DNA of 64,000 nucleotides from Virgibacillus sp. LDC-1 (GTDB lineage: Bacteria; Bacillota; Bacilli; Bacillales; Amphibacillaceae). This document shows, in pieces, positions 43,981-53,788 of this stretch. Position 1 is the first letter of the stretch. Each line of letters opens with the position of its first letter. The position numbers and the translations under genes are program-made. The notes beneath the pieces are model-generated. The model was given only the letters and a program-made list of their open reading frames with translations, made no database searches and was not told the origin of the DNA. Location: contig NZ_JARUVL010000003.1 of the NCBI RefSeq assembly GCF_030137545.1, positions 179,849 through 243,848 of the forward strand, written 5' to 3'.

Positions 43981-45096
43981 TTACATTGTTTGTTTATGAT
44001 ACTCTACCTTTTCCAGTCGCGGATTAGGACGAAAACGTCTTCCTTCCTTGGCGGATGGTGTTCCATTTAATAAGACATTATCACCAGTAAAGCCAATGTT
44101 AATTTTCAACAGACTTCCACCAACTCCATACATATCAACAGGAACTCCGAGGTTCTCAAAATGACGAATTCGCTCTTCTACAAACCCACCACTAACAACA
44201 ATTTTCACGTGCTGATAGCCTTCCTCATCTAATGCCTTTCTTAAAGCAAATACAAGCTCTGGATTTACCCCGCGCGGATCAAAGGTTCCCATTAAATGAT
44301 GGTTTCGTAAAAAGTATTTATCCACCAATGTTCTGGATGTATCGATGCGTACACCTTTTAAATCCTTCCCGAATTGGCGTGCTACCTTTAACGAATCAGT
44401 AATTGCATCATTATTATAGTCAACAAGCGCAACTAAATCATCCTCAGGATACATTTCATGATATGCTCTTGAAGCAGCAACAACATCCCCGCGGAACATT
44501 TGAATAAGTGCATGAGGCATTGTCCCCATACCTTCCTTTCCCCACCACTCATTCATAGCATGGGTCGCCTGTGCAGTAGAGCCACCTATAAATGCTGCAT
44601 AACCATCTCCTGCTTGCTGTGTATAATGATCATCTCTATCTCCCATAAAAATAACTGGTTTTTGCTTACCAGAAGATCTAGCCGCTTTCACTACATTATA
44701 TACATTTGTAGCGACTGATGTTCTCCTAGCTAGTATGCCATCGATTATCCCCTCTAAAAAACCAAATTGCTGATAAGCACCCGATATCGTTAATACAGAT
44801 TCATATGGCTTGATTTTATCGCCATCCTTCAACGAATATATTTGCAATGTTTCTGGATTTTCTGCAAATGTATGAACGAGTGCAATAGCTTCATCTGTTC
44901 CACAAAGCACCGCTTCATCCTTTTGAAAAAACTGCATCGTCACATAATTATCAGGAAGCTTCTTTTCTGCAATTTCTTTTGTTTTTAAAAAATATACTGC
45001 CGAGAACCATCCCTCACTAATCCGTTTATCGAATTTGAACGTACGGTTGGTTAAACGATCTATTTTCCCTTTTAGTTTTTCTTCAATTTCTTTCAT
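43981..45096 (-). CDS. nicotinate phosphoribosyltransferase (short type)
   Basis: Likely converts nicotinate and PRPP to nicotinate mononucleotide for NAD salvage. The 371-residue protein begins with NRTFKFDKRISEGWFSAVYF. It has conserved RRTSVATNVYNVVKAA, a phosphate-binding FIGGSTAQATHAMNE, ALVDYNNDAITDSLKVA, RIDTSRTLVDKY and KIVVSGGFVEERIRHF. It resembles the short archaeal-type enzymes rather than the near-490-residue YueK/PncB type, so specificity is less certain; quinolinate or nicotinamide substrates are possible. GGGAGAAAGTC precedes the ATG. It is inserted between sftA and murC, which are neighbours in B. subtilis. Confidence 0.85.
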   Translation of the reverse strand: MKEIEEKLKGKIDRLTNRTFKFDKRISEGWFSAVYFLKTKEIAEKKLPDNYVTMQFFQKDEAVLCGTDEAIALVHTFAENPETLQIYSLKDGDKIKPYESVLTISGAYQQFGFLEGIIDGILARRTSVATNVYNVVKAARSSGKQKPVIFMGDRDDHYTQQAGDGYAAFIGGSTAQATHAMNEWWGKEGMGTMPHALIQMFRGDVVAASRAYHEMYPEDDLVALVDYNNDAITDSLKVARQFGKDLKGVRIDTSRTLVDKYFLRNHHLMGTFDPRGVNPELVFALRKALDEEGYQHVKIVVSGGFVEERIRHFENLGVPVDMYGVGGSLLKINIGFTGDNVLLNGTPSAKEGRRFRPNPRLEKVEYHKQTM

Positions 45097-45181
45097 GACT
45101 TTCTCCCTTGATACTATTTTTTATAGTCCATCTATACTATCATATAAAAACGTCTCCAATTAAACAAGTTAAGTACGTTGC

Positions 45182-47395
45182 TTAATCCATATTATCCTGC
45201 CACTCTTCCAGTTGTGTTTGCGTAATTAGAACATCCCGTGGCTTACTTCCGTTTTGACCTGAGATGATGCCTTTTGACTCCAACGCATCAATTAATCTTG
45301 CTGCTCGATTATAGCCAATTTTAAATTGTCTTTGCAATAAAGAAGTACTTGCACTATTATGTGCCATTACAAATTGAATCGCTTCCTGAAGAAGTTCATC
45401 CTCTTCTTCGTCAACAGATAGCTGTTGTAGCAATGTCTCCTGCTCAAATAAATAATTAGGAGGAGCAATATTTCGCACATAGTCTGTCACACGTTCAATT
45501 TCATCATCTGATACAAATGGTCCCTGAAGGCGAATGCTTTTTCCAGCTCCATTTTCGACAAATAACATATCCCCTCTACCGAGCAGTTTTTCTGCACCAG
45601 CGCTATCAATTATTGTTCGCGAATCAACCTGTGAAGATACACTAAATGCAATCCTCGTCGGTATATTTGCCTTAATTAAGCCTGTAATTACATCTACGGA
45701 CGGTCGTTGTGTCGCTAATAATAAATGAATCCCACATGCACGTGCTTTTTGCGCAATTCGACAGATCGCATCCTCCACATCCTGCGGAGATACCATCATT
45801 AAATCTGCTAATTCATCAATGATAATTACAATATAAGGCATTTTTTCATCAAGTCGATTTTGTTGCTCCATTTTTTGATTTAATCGCTTAATATCTCGTA
45901 CACCTTCCTGAACAAAACGATCATACCGCTCTTCCATCTCATTCACAGCCCATTTTAACGCTGCTGTTGCAGCCTTTACATCTGTGATGACTGGAGAAAT
46001 TAAGTGAGGGATACCATTATAAGGTGCAAGCTCAACCATTTTTGGATCAATAAGAATAAATTTAACTTCTTCATGGTTTGCTTTATAAAGCAAACTAAGC
46101 AAAATCGTATTAATACAAACACTTTTACCTGAACCAGTAGCTCCCGCTATCATTCCATGTGGCATCTTTTGAATATTCGTTACGATCGGTGAACCGTCGA
46201 TATTGAGGCCTAATGCAATCGTTAACGGAGAGGTACTTGATTTAAATTGTTCTGTTTCCAAAATTTCTTGTAATCCTACCATGCTTGCCTGTGGATTAGG
46301 CACTTCGATTCCAATTGTATTTTTCCCCGGAATTGGTGCTTCAATACGGATATCCCGTGCTGACATATTCAGCTTCAAATCGTCACTTAAGTTCTTTACT
46401 TTACTTACTTTAACACCCATTTCAGGTTGAACCTCAAATCTAGTGACAGCAGGACCTTGCGTTGCATTCACCACTCTTGCACGTACATTAAAATGCTTTA
46501 ACGTTTTCTCAAGCAGTTGCTGCTGCTCCTCCACCCATATCGAATTTTCGTTCCCTTTTACTTCTGGATCATCTAATAAATGAAGTGGAACGGATGCTGA
46601 CGATTCCTTATTTTGCTCTATCTTCTTTATGTCTCTTTTATCCTGTAAACGCTTTTTATCTTTTGGTGTCATCATGACATTATAAGGAACAGAAGAAGTA
46701 TTATTACTTGCTACCACACTAGTATTTGAATATGGCTTTTGTTTTGATTTCTGTTTATCCACTTCTAGCTGATTCGGTTCCGTTTTTTGCTCTTTCCAAT
46801 TATCTTCAGCGAAAGAATAATCGGTATCTTGTTTAGGAACTGAAGTAGAAATGTCTACTTGCTCCTCCGTATTTACTGTAGCTGCAGGTTGGTCCTTAAA
46901 TAAAGGTTGTTCCTGCTGCTTATTCTCTTCGATTAGTGTTTCACTTTCTTTTTTGTCCAAATATTGCTGTTTTCTCATAAATGCCGGTACATTTTCTAGT
47001 TCTTCTTTCTGACTGGCTCTACGAGGATGAAAGCCGTAAATCGGAGAAGGAACATTTGTTGGTTGAAACGGCTTTTTTTCATCCTTAACTCGACGATAAT
47101 TATTGTCTTTTACTTCATTGTTAATTTTATGATCATACTCTCTCGTCTTCTTTGCCCGACGCTGATATGCTGGAATTTCAGTTGGATTCACTTTTTCAGT
47201 CGAATCCGGGATTACCGGAAATCGAAAAGGAGTCTCTTTTGGATATTGATAAGCTATCTTTGCTTCTACTTCAGTTGATTGAACCGAGCCGATAGGATAT
47301 TGTGGTTTTTTCGTTTCTATATCATCAACCTCTACTTCTACCTCTACTTCCTTCCAAATAAAGTGTTCTATCTTTTTCTTCCACTTATCCCACAT
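45182..47395 (-). CDS. sftA: DNA translocase SftA (FtsK/SpoIIIE family)
   Basis: Cytosolic septum-associated translocase that moves chromosome DNA away from the closing septum. The 737-residue protein has no membrane segments, unlike SpoIIIE. Residues 1-270 are low-complexity, with a Glu/Val repeat (KEVEVEVEVDD near 15) and Lys- and Gln-rich segments. The alpha domain covers about 275-400. The motor carries Walker A GATGSGKSVCINTI near 420 and Walker B VIIIDELADLM near 525. The gamma domain is a winged helix at the C terminus (STSLLQRQFKIGYNRAARLI) that reads SRS-type DNA. It follows ytpR, as in B. subtilis. Confidence 0.95.
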   Translation of the reverse strand: MWDKWKKKIEHFIWKEVEVEVEVDDIETKKPQYPIGSVQSTEVEAKIAYQYPKETPFRFPVIPDSTEKVNPTEIPAYQRRAKKTREYDHKINNEVKDNNYRRVKDEKKPFQPTNVPSPIYGFHPRRASQKEELENVPAFMRKQQYLDKKESETLIEENKQQEQPLFKDQPAATVNTEEQVDISTSVPKQDTDYSFAEDNWKEQKTEPNQLEVDKQKSKQKPYSNTSVVASNNTSSVPYNVMMTPKDKKRLQDKRDIKKIEQNKESSASVPLHLLDDPEVKGNENSIWVEEQQQLLEKTLKHFNVRARVVNATQGPAVTRFEVQPEMGVKVSKVKNLSDDLKLNMSARDIRIEAPIPGKNTIGIEVPNPQASMVGLQEILETEQFKSSTSPLTIALGLNIDGSPIVTNIQKMPHGMIAGATGSGKSVCINTILLSLLYKANHEEVKFILIDPKMVELAPYNGIPHLISPVITDVKAATAALKWAVNEMEERYDRFVQEGVRDIKRLNQKMEQQNRLDEKMPYIVIIIDELADLMMVSPQDVEDAICRIAQKARACGIHLLLATQRPSVDVITGLIKANIPTRIAFSVSSQVDSRTIIDSAGAEKLLGRGDMLFVENGAGKSIRLQGPFVSDDEIERVTDYVRNIAPPNYLFEQETLLQQLSVDEEEDELLQEAIQFVMAHNSASTSLLQRQFKIGYNRAARLIDALESKGIISGQNGSKPRDVLITQTQLEEWQDNMD

Positions 47396-47532
47396 ATATG
47401 TTCACTCATTTCCTTGAATTCATTTCTAGCTAATATTCTACCAGTTTTATACCTTCTTTTGCAGGATTCTTGGTAAATATTCGCAATCGATGTTCTCCCT
47501 TTATATCGGTAGATGCGTGCAACCTTATAAAT

Positions 47533-47566
47533 AAAGCAACCCATGTCTGAAGACCTGGGCTGCTTT
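47533..47566 (-). terminator. terminator between ytpR and sftA
   Basis: AAAGCA (47533-47538) and TGCTTT (47561-47566) frame inner CCCA/TGGG and GTC/GAC pairs. On the minus strand it ends in a T-rich tail. Confidence 0.8.
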
Positions 47567-47588
47567 ATATTATAAAAAGCTTGAGAAA

Positions 47589-48191
47589 CTAGACCTGAAA
47601 GGCGTCACCAATCTCATGCGTATCCTCTAATACGTAAATTCCTTTTTCTTGCGGTGCATTCGGCAAGCCAAGCTCTTTTTGCGAGCATATCATACCATTC
47701 GAAGGAACACCACGTAATTCTGTCGGTTTTATTCGTAATCCACTAGGCATCGTTGCTCCAACCTTGGCAACTACAACTTTTTGTCCTTTGTCCACATTTG
47801 GAGCGCCACAAACAATTTGTAATGTTTCTGTGCCTACATCAACTTGGCACACGCTAAGCTTATCTGCATTTTCATGGGCTTCTTTATTTAACACATAACC
47901 AACAACAAACGTCGGGCTTAAATCGAAGTCAAGCTCATCTTGAAGCTGATGCGTTTGAAATAACTTTTCCAGCTCCATTAAAAGCTGCTCATTCATTGTT
48001 ATCCGACCAGTTGAATGAAGCTGCAAATGCTTCGATGCTTCCAAAATATTATAGCCTAATCGTTCTCCATGATTGTCGGTAATTTTAACAATTGGTCCGT
48101 ATATTTCATGCTTTATTTCATACCTATTTCCTTCTTTTAATGGGATAATAAGCACATCTCCAATACCATTCGGATTATAAAAAACATCCAT
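47589..48191 (-). CDS. ytpR: YtpR, tRNA-binding (EMAP-like) protein
   Basis: A 200-residue protein with an OB-fold tRNA-binding domain (about 90-195): [20 protein letters not shown] then [36 protein letters not shown] and [13 protein letters not shown]. This domain is related to the N-terminal part of phenylalanyl-tRNA synthetase beta. The N-terminal half is a DUF4479-like domain. It follows ytpQ by 20 bp. The function is not known, but it is conserved through Bacillaceae in this place. Confidence 0.92.
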   Translation of the reverse strand: MDVFYNPNGIGDVLIIPLKEGNRYEIKHEIYGPIVKITDNHGERLGYNILEASKHLQLHSTGRITMNEQLLMELEKLFQTHQLQDELDFDLSPTFVVGYVLNKEAHENADKLSVCQVDVGTETLQIVCGAPNVDKGQKVVVAKVGATMPSGLRIKPTELRGVPSNGMICSQKELGLPNAPQEKGIYVLEDTHEIGDAFQV

Positions 48192-48211
48192 TCAACTCAC
48201 TCATTTCTAAG

Positions 48212-49015
48212 TTATTTTTCTGGGCGGTTTTTAGCCAAAATAAAAATAGGGGTCAATTTTTTATCCTCATAAACAAAAGATAACGATGTAACCGGAATTC
48301 GTCCTTCTGCAAAAAATTTCATCGTCATTTGAGCAAGAATATCATAACCCATTTTATTTTGTATATCTGCGATTATAAAAACATCCTGATGCGGAACAGA
48401 TAAGGCTAGTTCACCCTTACTATTTGCTTTCATTTCCTCTAGAAATGCCTCATTCAGTATGCGACTTGCATCATATCCATCCTGCATAGCAACAAAGTAA
48501 AAATCATTATCCGCAACTGTATCCTTTTTCACATCATTTCGTAATGAACGTAAATTAAAGGTCGCTATTTCATCGATATGAGCCGCTGTCCAGCCTTCTT
48601 GTTTTAGTAAAGGTGCATCAATTAATCGATACGATTTACCTAAATCGAGCGCATAATAAACACGTGTTTCCGCGGTATGCTCCTTGTAAATGAGCGCTTC
48701 TCCTGCCTTAGTTTTCGTTGGAAAGGAAGCGGCTCGGATTACAGGATAGATATTTTTTTCCATTCCTTGTAAGGAATAAGTTTGATTCATAATGCGCAAG
48801 GATTCCTCAATATGCTCCTTTAGTTCTTCAATTGCTACCTCTCCACGAGCATTAAATTTAGCTACAACATTTGGAAGAGTTATCGTTACGCCCTGCTTCG
48901 TATCTTTCCATTCTATCCGGAATGTATCATTGTTCCGATCATATGACGTCTGATAATTCGGGTTGGAAAGCTGCTGCTCTAGTATGTTCTTCAATTTAAT
49001 ACTAGTCATCTTCAT
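48212..49015 (-). CDS. ytpQ: DUF1444 protein YtpQ
   Basis: A 267-residue cytosolic protein of the DUF1444 family. Conserved parts include YPVIRAASFPTKTKAGEALI, VYYALDLGKSYRLID and EIATFNLRSLRNDVKKD. No catalytic motif is apparent to me. GAGGAGGAAAAGCG precedes the ATG. It is the middle gene of ytpP-ytpQ-ytpR, 28 bp after ytpP. The function is unknown. Confidence 0.9.
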   Translation of the reverse strand: MKMTSIKLKNILEQQLSNPNYQTSYDRNNDTFRIEWKDTKQGVTITLPNVVAKFNARGEVAIEELKEHIEESLRIMNQTYSLQGMEKNIYPVIRAASFPTKTKAGEALIYKEHTAETRVYYALDLGKSYRLIDAPLLKQEGWTAAHIDEIATFNLRSLRNDVKKDTVADNDFYFVAMQDGYDASRILNEAFLEEMKANSKGELALSVPHQDVFIIADIQNKMGYDILAQMTMKFFAEGRIPVTSLSFVYEDKKLTPIFILAKNRPEK

Positions 49016-49043
49016 CGCTTTTCCTCCTCGTCTCTAGCAAGCA

Positions 49044-49361
49044 TTACGCAAATAGATCTTCTAAAAATTGTTCAATTTCTTCTTTTGTCTTTCGATTCTT
49101 GCTTACAAATCTACCAGCTTCCTGCCCTTTATGCATGGCAATAAAGCTTGGTATACCAAATACATCTAGTTCTTGGCAAAGCTCAATAAATTGATCTCGA
49201 TTTATCATTACAAAGGTATAATCCGAAAATCTATCTTCTAATTCAGGTAAGATTGGCTCTATTACGCGACAATCTGGACACCAATCTGCCGTGAATAAAA
49301 GAACTACCTTATCTTTGCTTATCAATTCATTATACTGTTCCATTGTTTCTAATAATTGCAT
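49044..49361 (-). CDS. ytpP: thioredoxin-like protein YtpP
   Basis: A 105-residue thioredoxin-fold protein with the active site TADWCPDCRVIEP near residue 27. The redox motif is CPDC rather than CGPC, which will shift its potential. GIPSFIAMHKGQEAGRFV supplies the cis-proline loop. I start at the ATG at 49361 with GGGAG 8 nt upstream. It is the first gene of ytpPQR. A role in thiol redox control, possibly with peroxiredoxins, is inferred. Confidence 0.92.
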   Translation of the reverse strand: MQLLETMEQYNELISKDKVVLLFTADWCPDCRVIEPILPELEDRFSDYTFVMINRDQFIELCQELDVFGIPSFIAMHKGQEAGRFVSKNRKTKEEIEQFLEDLFA

Positions 49362-49451
49362 CTTATCAACTCCCAATTCTTATAATAGCTTTGTTTTTCT
49401 TTACTTTCAATGATGTTGTTTAATTCGCTATACACTCCATAGGAATAAAAA

Positions 49452-49478
49452 AGCTATCCAAAATTAATATGGATAGCT
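49452..49478 (-). terminator. terminator after the 49484 gene
   Basis: AGCTATCC (49452-49459) and GGATAGCT (49471-49478), followed on the minus strand by TTTTTTATTCC. Confidence 0.8.
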
Positions 49479-49483
49479 ACTAT

Positions 49484-50005
49484 TCATTCATTTTGGAACG
49501 CTAGTGAGAGTGCTATTTTCATTAATTCCCTTGCATCATTTTCCAAGTTTGTCTTTGGTGTAAAAGTCGTTATTTTTACACCGCCTACTCCAACTTGCAG
49601 CTCATAATGATTTTCCTCATCTGGAACAATTCGAATATAACCGAATTTTTCTTTATCTTGAAATGATTCGATAAGAAGTGCATCTTCATTACGTGCCGCT
49701 GCAGTATAGTTCAGCTCACTGTCCGCTGATTCTAATCCGTTATTAAAAATAAGGAATGTTTGCTCTTTATTCTCTAAAATAATATTGTTTTTATCTTGTT
49801 CCGTTACATGAAAACCTTTTGGTAGATAAAAAGGCAAATCTGCTTTCTCACTATTTTCACCCTCATTTGCTGCATTTTTGAAGGTGCGTTCTGCTATTTT
49901 TCGTGCATCCTGAATGATTGTCTTTTCTGATTTATATTCTGATATTGTCAGCCCTACAATAAATATTACTAAAGCAAGAATGACTAATAATGTTGGTCGC
50001 TTCAA
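49484..50005 (-). CDS. hypothetical membrane-anchored extracellular protein
   Basis: A 173-residue protein with one N-terminal membrane helix (about 4-21, PTLLVILALVIFIVGLTI) and a soluble, probably extracytoplasmic domain. The domain has FYLPKGFHVTEQDKNNIILE and HYELQVGVGGVKITTFTPKT. There is no lipobox cysteine. The start is TTG with GGGGGAAGC upstream. It stands alone between ytpP and ytoQ and is followed by its own terminator. I do not recognise the family. Confidence 0.75.
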   Translation of the reverse strand: MKRPTLLVILALVIFIVGLTISEYKSEKTIIQDARKIAERTFKNAANEGENSEKADLPFYLPKGFHVTEQDKNNIILENKEQTFLIFNNGLESADSELNYTAAARNEDALLIESFQDKEKFGYIRIVPDEENHYELQVGVGGVKITTFTPKTNLENDARELMKIALSLAFQNE

Positions 50006-50152
50006 TTTGCTTCCCCCTACTTAAGGCCTATTATGTCCATTTATATCTTACTAGAAATCATAAAATTTGCAAGGAGAACGTTTGAAACGCTTTAATTTTT
50101 GTTGTGTTTTGATTAATATGGAGGTGAGAGATTTTTAAATGGAGGGAATTAC

Positions 50153-50593
50153 ATGGAGTTAACCGTTTATCTAGCAGGACAAATTCATGACAACTGGCGT
50201 GAGGAAGTTGCACAGAAAGCGAAAGAAAAGAGTCTACCACTTACGTTTGTAGCTCCACAAACAAATCATGATCGTTCTGATAATGTTGGTGAAGATATCC
50301 TAGGACAACAACCGAACAAACTCTTTAAAGACGATGCAGCTTCAAGTATAAATAATTTACGAACACAAGTATTAATGCAAAAAGCAGACATTGTAATTGC
50401 ACTCTTTGGTGAAAAATACAAGCAATGGAATACAGCAATGGATGCCAGTGCTGCAATTGCGATGAACAAACCGACGATTATAGTTCGTCCTGAATCTCTT
50501 ATTCATCCTTTAAAAGAGCTTTCTAATAAAGCAAATGTAACTGTTGAAACCGTCGATCAAGCTTTAGATGTGTTAGCTTATATTTTTGAATAA
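50153..50593 (+). CDS. ytoQ: YtoQ family protein
   Basis: A 146-residue cytosolic protein of the YtoQ family. It starts MELTVYLAGQIHDNWREEVA and has FVAPQTNHDRSDNVGEDILG near residue 35. Then come MQKADIVIALFGEKYKQWNT and the C-terminal ANVTVETVDQALDVLAYIF. The fold looks like a nucleoside 2-deoxyribosyltransferase-type Rossmann domain (inference), but the substrate is unknown. GGAGGG precedes the ATG. It has a strong terminator. Confidence 0.88.
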   Translation: MELTVYLAGQIHDNWREEVAQKAKEKSLPLTFVAPQTNHDRSDNVGEDILGQQPNKLFKDDAASSINNLRTQVLMQKADIVIALFGEKYKQWNTAMDASAAIAMNKPTIIVRPESLIHPLKELSNKANVTVETVDQALDVLAYIFE

Positions 50594-50601
50594 ACAAACA
50601 G

Positions 50602-50650
50602 GGCTATCCTATCTGTCAAATAATTGACTTTAGGATAGCCTTCTTATTTC
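50602..50650 (+). terminator. terminator after ytoQ
   Basis: GGCTATCCTA (50602-50611) and TAGGATAGCC (50631-50640) form a 10-bp stem with an inner GTCAA/TTGAC hairpin and a T-rich tail. Confidence 0.85.
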
Positions 50651-50661
50651 GTTCTATTTTA

Positions 50662-51162
50662 TTATTTCATGTATTCCCATTGGCCACGAAGAATTTTCAC
50701 AACATGTTCAAACATATCACTTCTGGTGATATGACCATTGGTAAATATCCCAATAGCTCCTTCTTGTTTTCGAACATCCTTCTTTTGAACATAAGCATCC
50801 ATTATATCGCCGAGTTCTTCTCCTACATCTAATTGGCTCTTAATTTTCTTTGGCAACGGAATTTTTGCTCCACTTGCTGTATAAATCCGACTGTCTGGTG
50901 TCACCAATGCACCCCAATTACATAGGTACATTTCGTCATCCATTCTCATGACACCACCTTCAAGTCCGATTCCGATGAAAGGTGGATTCACATTGCTGCA
51001 TTGTTTTGCTCGATTCACAGCGCCAAGCTTTGTTTCATGATCTGAAAACGGCTGTGCAGCAACATGCGAAGGAACATCCATTCCAATAACCTCTGCCTCT
51101 GGAAAAACTTGTGCTACTGCTTTTATTTTTGCTGGGTTTTTCGAACCAACTCTAATTTGCAT
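50662..51162 (-). CDS. DUF84 family nucleoside triphosphatase-like protein
   Basis: A 166-residue protein of the DUF84 group, related to E. coli YjjX, which hydrolyses inosine and xanthosine triphosphates. The N-terminal IRVGSKNPAKIKAVAQVFPE and GIGLEGGVMRMDDEMYLCNW are family features. I prefer the ATG at 51162, but its Shine-Dalgarno (GGAGG) is only 5 nt away; an ATG at 51177 is an alternative. The gene is 43 bp after ytoP on the same strand. The housecleaning role is inferred from the family. Confidence 0.85.
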   Translation of the reverse strand: MQIRVGSKNPAKIKAVAQVFPEAEVIGMDVPSHVAAQPFSDHETKLGAVNRAKQCSNVNPPFIGIGLEGGVMRMDDEMYLCNWGALVTPDSRIYTASGAKIPLPKKIKSQLDVGEELGDIMDAYVQKKDVRKQEGAIGIFTNGHITRSDMFEHVVKILRGQWEYMK

Positions 51163-51205
51163 AATACCCTCCAACATCTTTCCAAAGCTTTTAAGCTACA
51201 GAAAA

Positions 51206-52273
51206 CTAGCTATTTGCTCTTATTAAATCAACCGTATTTTGATCCGTAGATTTGACAAGCTTTACAATTAATTCTTTTGCGGCAGCGTAGTCATCCACAT
51301 GAATAATAGATGCTGATGTGTGAATGTATCGTGAACATATACCCACTACTGCAGAAGGTACGCCATTTCCAGTTAGATGAACACGACCAGCATCAGTGCC
51401 ACCCTGAGAAATAAAATACTGATAAGGAATGTTGTTCGATTCAGCTGTATCCAGAACAAAGTCCCTTATTCCTTTATGCGTAATCATAGAACGATCAAAA
51501 ATTCGAAGCAATGCTCCTTTTCCTAATTGACCAAATTCCTTTTTATCACCAGACATATCATTAGCTGGTGAAGCATCTAACGCATAAAATATATCCGGTT
51601 TGATCATATTTGCCGCAACCTGTGCACCACGTAATCCTACTTCTTCTTGTACGGTTGCACCAGAATATAATTCGTTTGGAAGTGTTTCATTTGCTACTTC
51701 TTTGAGCAATTCAATGGCTAACCCACAGCCATACCGATTATCCCATGCTTTAGCAAGGATTTTTTTAGGATTTGCCATTGGTGTAAATGGACAAATCGGA
51801 ACGACAGTTTGACCTGGCTTAATTCCAATTTTTTCTGCATCTTCCTTATCATCGGCTCCGATATCAATGAGCATATGTTTAATTTCCATCGGCTTCTTAC
51901 GCTGCTCATCCGTTAAATTATGCGGAGGAATAGAACCGATAACACCAGTTACTGGTCCCTTTTCCGTCAATATTTGAACCCGTTGGGCTAATAGAACTTG
52001 ATTCCACCAGCCTCCAAGTGGCTGAAAACGTAGCATGCCATTTTCTGTGATTTTGGTCACCATAAAGCCTACTTCATCCATATGTCCAGCAACCATTACC
52101 TTTGGACCCGTTCCTTTTTTAACCCCAAAGACTCCACCGAGGTTATCGTGAATTAATTCATCTGCGTATTTTTCTAATTGCGATTCCATAAAAGTGCGTA
52201 CAAGTTTTTCATTTCCTGGGGCACCATGAAGCTCTGTTAATGTTTTAAATAATTCCATCGTATCGTGTTTCAT
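51206..52273 (-). CDS. ytoP: M42 family glutamyl aminopeptidase YtoP
   Basis: A 355-residue cobalt- or zinc-dependent aminopeptidase of the tetrahedral M42 family, assembling into large cytosolic complexes. Metal ligands appear in [44 protein letters not shown] and [11 protein letters not shown]. The C-terminal [20 protein letters not shown] and [14 protein letters not shown] complete the site. GAGGTGACG precedes the ATG. It is B. subtilis ytoP in the same order. Confidence 0.95.
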   Translation of the reverse strand: MKHDTMELFKTLTELHGAPGNEKLVRTFMESQLEKYADELIHDNLGGVFGVKKGTGPKVMVAGHMDEVGFMVTKITENGMLRFQPLGGWWNQVLLAQRVQILTEKGPVTGVIGSIPPHNLTDEQRKKPMEIKHMLIDIGADDKEDAEKIGIKPGQTVVPICPFTPMANPKKILAKAWDNRYGCGLAIELLKEVANETLPNELYSGATVQEEVGLRGAQVAANMIKPDIFYALDASPANDMSGDKKEFGQLGKGALLRIFDRSMITHKGIRDFVLDTAESNNIPYQYFISQGGTDAGRVHLTGNGVPSAVVGICSRYIHTSASIIHVDDYAAAKELIVKLVKSTDQNTVDLIRANS

Positions 52274-52479
52274 TCGTTCTCGTCACCTCTTCAAATATGT
52301 AATATATTTAGTATAACGGATATCTCCATATTTTTTCTACAAATCGTCTTGATTCCATTCAATAATATTTTCTATTTGCACGCACATCATGTATACTAAA
52401 AAATAGAAGTAACAATTGTTACCAACGTGTATTTATGAAAAATTAATAAAGCTAAAATTACTTTGCAAGAGGTGAAATG

Positions 52480-52794
52480 ATGAGTAGAAAAAAAGTTATT
52501 CTTGCTGCAGGTCTTGGTGTTGCAGCTGGATACTTAGCAAAAAGACAAATGGATCAGCTACAAAAAATCACACCAGAGAAAGCATTAAAAAATGCGAAAG
52601 ATACATTTAAAAAACAAGGTCCAATAAGTGGTTCATGGATTTATATGAAGCCAGAGGAAGTAGAAAAAAACGGGTTAATTTACGAAGCTTATCGTGGCGG
52701 AGTTACTAGAAACATCGATGGAGAAAATAAGCAGTTTGAATTTTACGTAGACACAGAAACGGGAGCGGTCATTGATTCGATTGAAACAACATAA
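52480..52794 (+). CDS. ytzB: YtzB-like PepSY-domain protein
   Basis: A 104-residue protein with an N-terminal hydrophobic stretch (about 5-19, VILAAGLGVAAGYLA) and a PepSY-like domain. The domain has TFKKQGPISGSWIYMKPEEV then YEAYRGGVTRNIDGENKQFE and FYVDTETGAVIDSI. I prefer the ATG at 52480 over the one at 52477, because the AGAGGTG spacing is better. It is divergent from ytoP and resembles B. subtilis ytzB by place and size. The role is unknown, perhaps an inhibitor or a cell-envelope protein. Confidence 0.8.
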   Translation: MSRKKVILAAGLGVAAGYLAKRQMDQLQKITPEKALKNAKDTFKKQGPISGSWIYMKPEEVEKNGLIYEAYRGGVTRNIDGENKQFEFYVDTETGAVIDSIETT

Positions 52795-52827
52795 CCGTTA
52801 GCTATATTATTTCCTTGGAAATAAAAG

Positions 52828-52866
52828 GGTAAGCTCGATGATTATGAGCTTACCTTTATTTTTTTC
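52828..52866 (+). terminator. terminator after ytzB
   Basis: GGTAAGCTC (52828-52836) and GAGCTTACC (52846-52854) form a 9-bp perfect stem followed by a T-rich run. Confidence 0.85.
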
Positions 52867-52868
52867 AA

Positions 52869-53762
52869 TTAGCTATTTTCTTTTTTATAACCCGATTCAT
52901 TACTTTCTGGATAAGCATAGCGTTGTCTTTCGACCGCATCTATCTTTTTACCACTCTCATCAAATTTAATGGCTCGATAGTATGCATCGTGATAAAACGT
53001 ATACCACGCATTTTTTTCATAGCCAAATTGCATCCATTTCTCCTTTTCATGTACCGAATCCACCGGATAATCATCATAAGCCAGTGCCCAAAGCTTGTTT
53101 TGATGTCCATGTGTAGGCATAATATCCGCCATATGGATAAAACAATCCGCACCATCCTCAAATACGATAATGCAATGCCCATTACTATGACCACCTGTAT
53201 GAATCATTCGTAAACCGGGAACAATTTCTAACTCCTTATCAAACGTTTTGACCTGCGAAATAATCGGCTTCCAATTCATTTCCCAGTACGTATTGATCGA
53301 TCGAATATTTGGATGCTGCATTTCTTTCCATTCGATAGCAGAAGTATAAATAACTGCATTTTGAAAAACCGGCTCATAGTTATGCTCATCAACAGGTTTT
53401 GTCAGTCCACACGCATGATCAAAGTGAAGATGCGTCATTAAGACAATGTCAATATCTGCGACAGTCAATCCATGTGCTGCTAGCGACTTTTCAATCGCAG
53501 ATTCCTCACGCACTCCAAAGTTTCGCACTTGCTTTGCTGTTAATTTAGCATTTCCCATCCCTGAATCAATTAATATCCGTTTTCCATCAACTAATAAAAG
53601 AATAGGGTCTGTACGTAATTCGATTTGATTTTGTTCATTAACAGGATATTTTTTGCTCCATAATGCTTTTGGCACTACTCCAAACATCGCACCTCCATCC
53701 AAAAAGTTAACTCCCCCTTGAAGCCAAGATAACGAAGCTCTGCCAACTTGCAAGTTTTCCAA
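52869..53762 (-). CDS. ytnP: metallo-beta-lactamase-fold lactonase YtnP
   Basis: A 297-residue hydrolase whose B. subtilis homologue degrades acyl-homoserine lactone and Streptomyces signals (known). The metal motif [12 protein letters not shown] lies near residue 118. Later ligands are in [16 protein letters not shown] and [15 protein letters not shown]. The start is TTG at 53762, with GGGGGGAGA upstream. A palindrome, AAGAACA-ggaaa-TGTTCTT, sits upstream at 53789-53807. Substrate range here is inferred. Confidence 0.9.
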   Translation of the reverse strand: MENLQVGRASLSWLQGGVNFLDGGAMFGVVPKALWSKKYPVNEQNQIELRTDPILLLVDGKRILIDSGMGNAKLTAKQVRNFGVREESAIEKSLAAHGLTVADIDIVLMTHLHFDHACGLTKPVDEHNYEPVFQNAVIYTSAIEWKEMQHPNIRSINTYWEMNWKPIISQVKTFDKELEIVPGLRMIHTGGHSNGHCIIVFEDGADCFIHMADIMPTHGHQNKLWALAYDDYPVDSVHEKEKWMQFGYEKNAWYTFYHDAYYRAIKFDESGKKIDAVERQRYAYPESNESGYKKENS

Positions 53763-53788
53763 TTCAATCTCCCCCCATTATGTATATT

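Noticed and set aside
50085..50105. cre-like sequence TTGAAACGCTTTAA upstream of ytoQ
   Set aside because: One base is missing between the half sites of the CcpA consensus TGWAANCGNTNWCA, so it does not fit.
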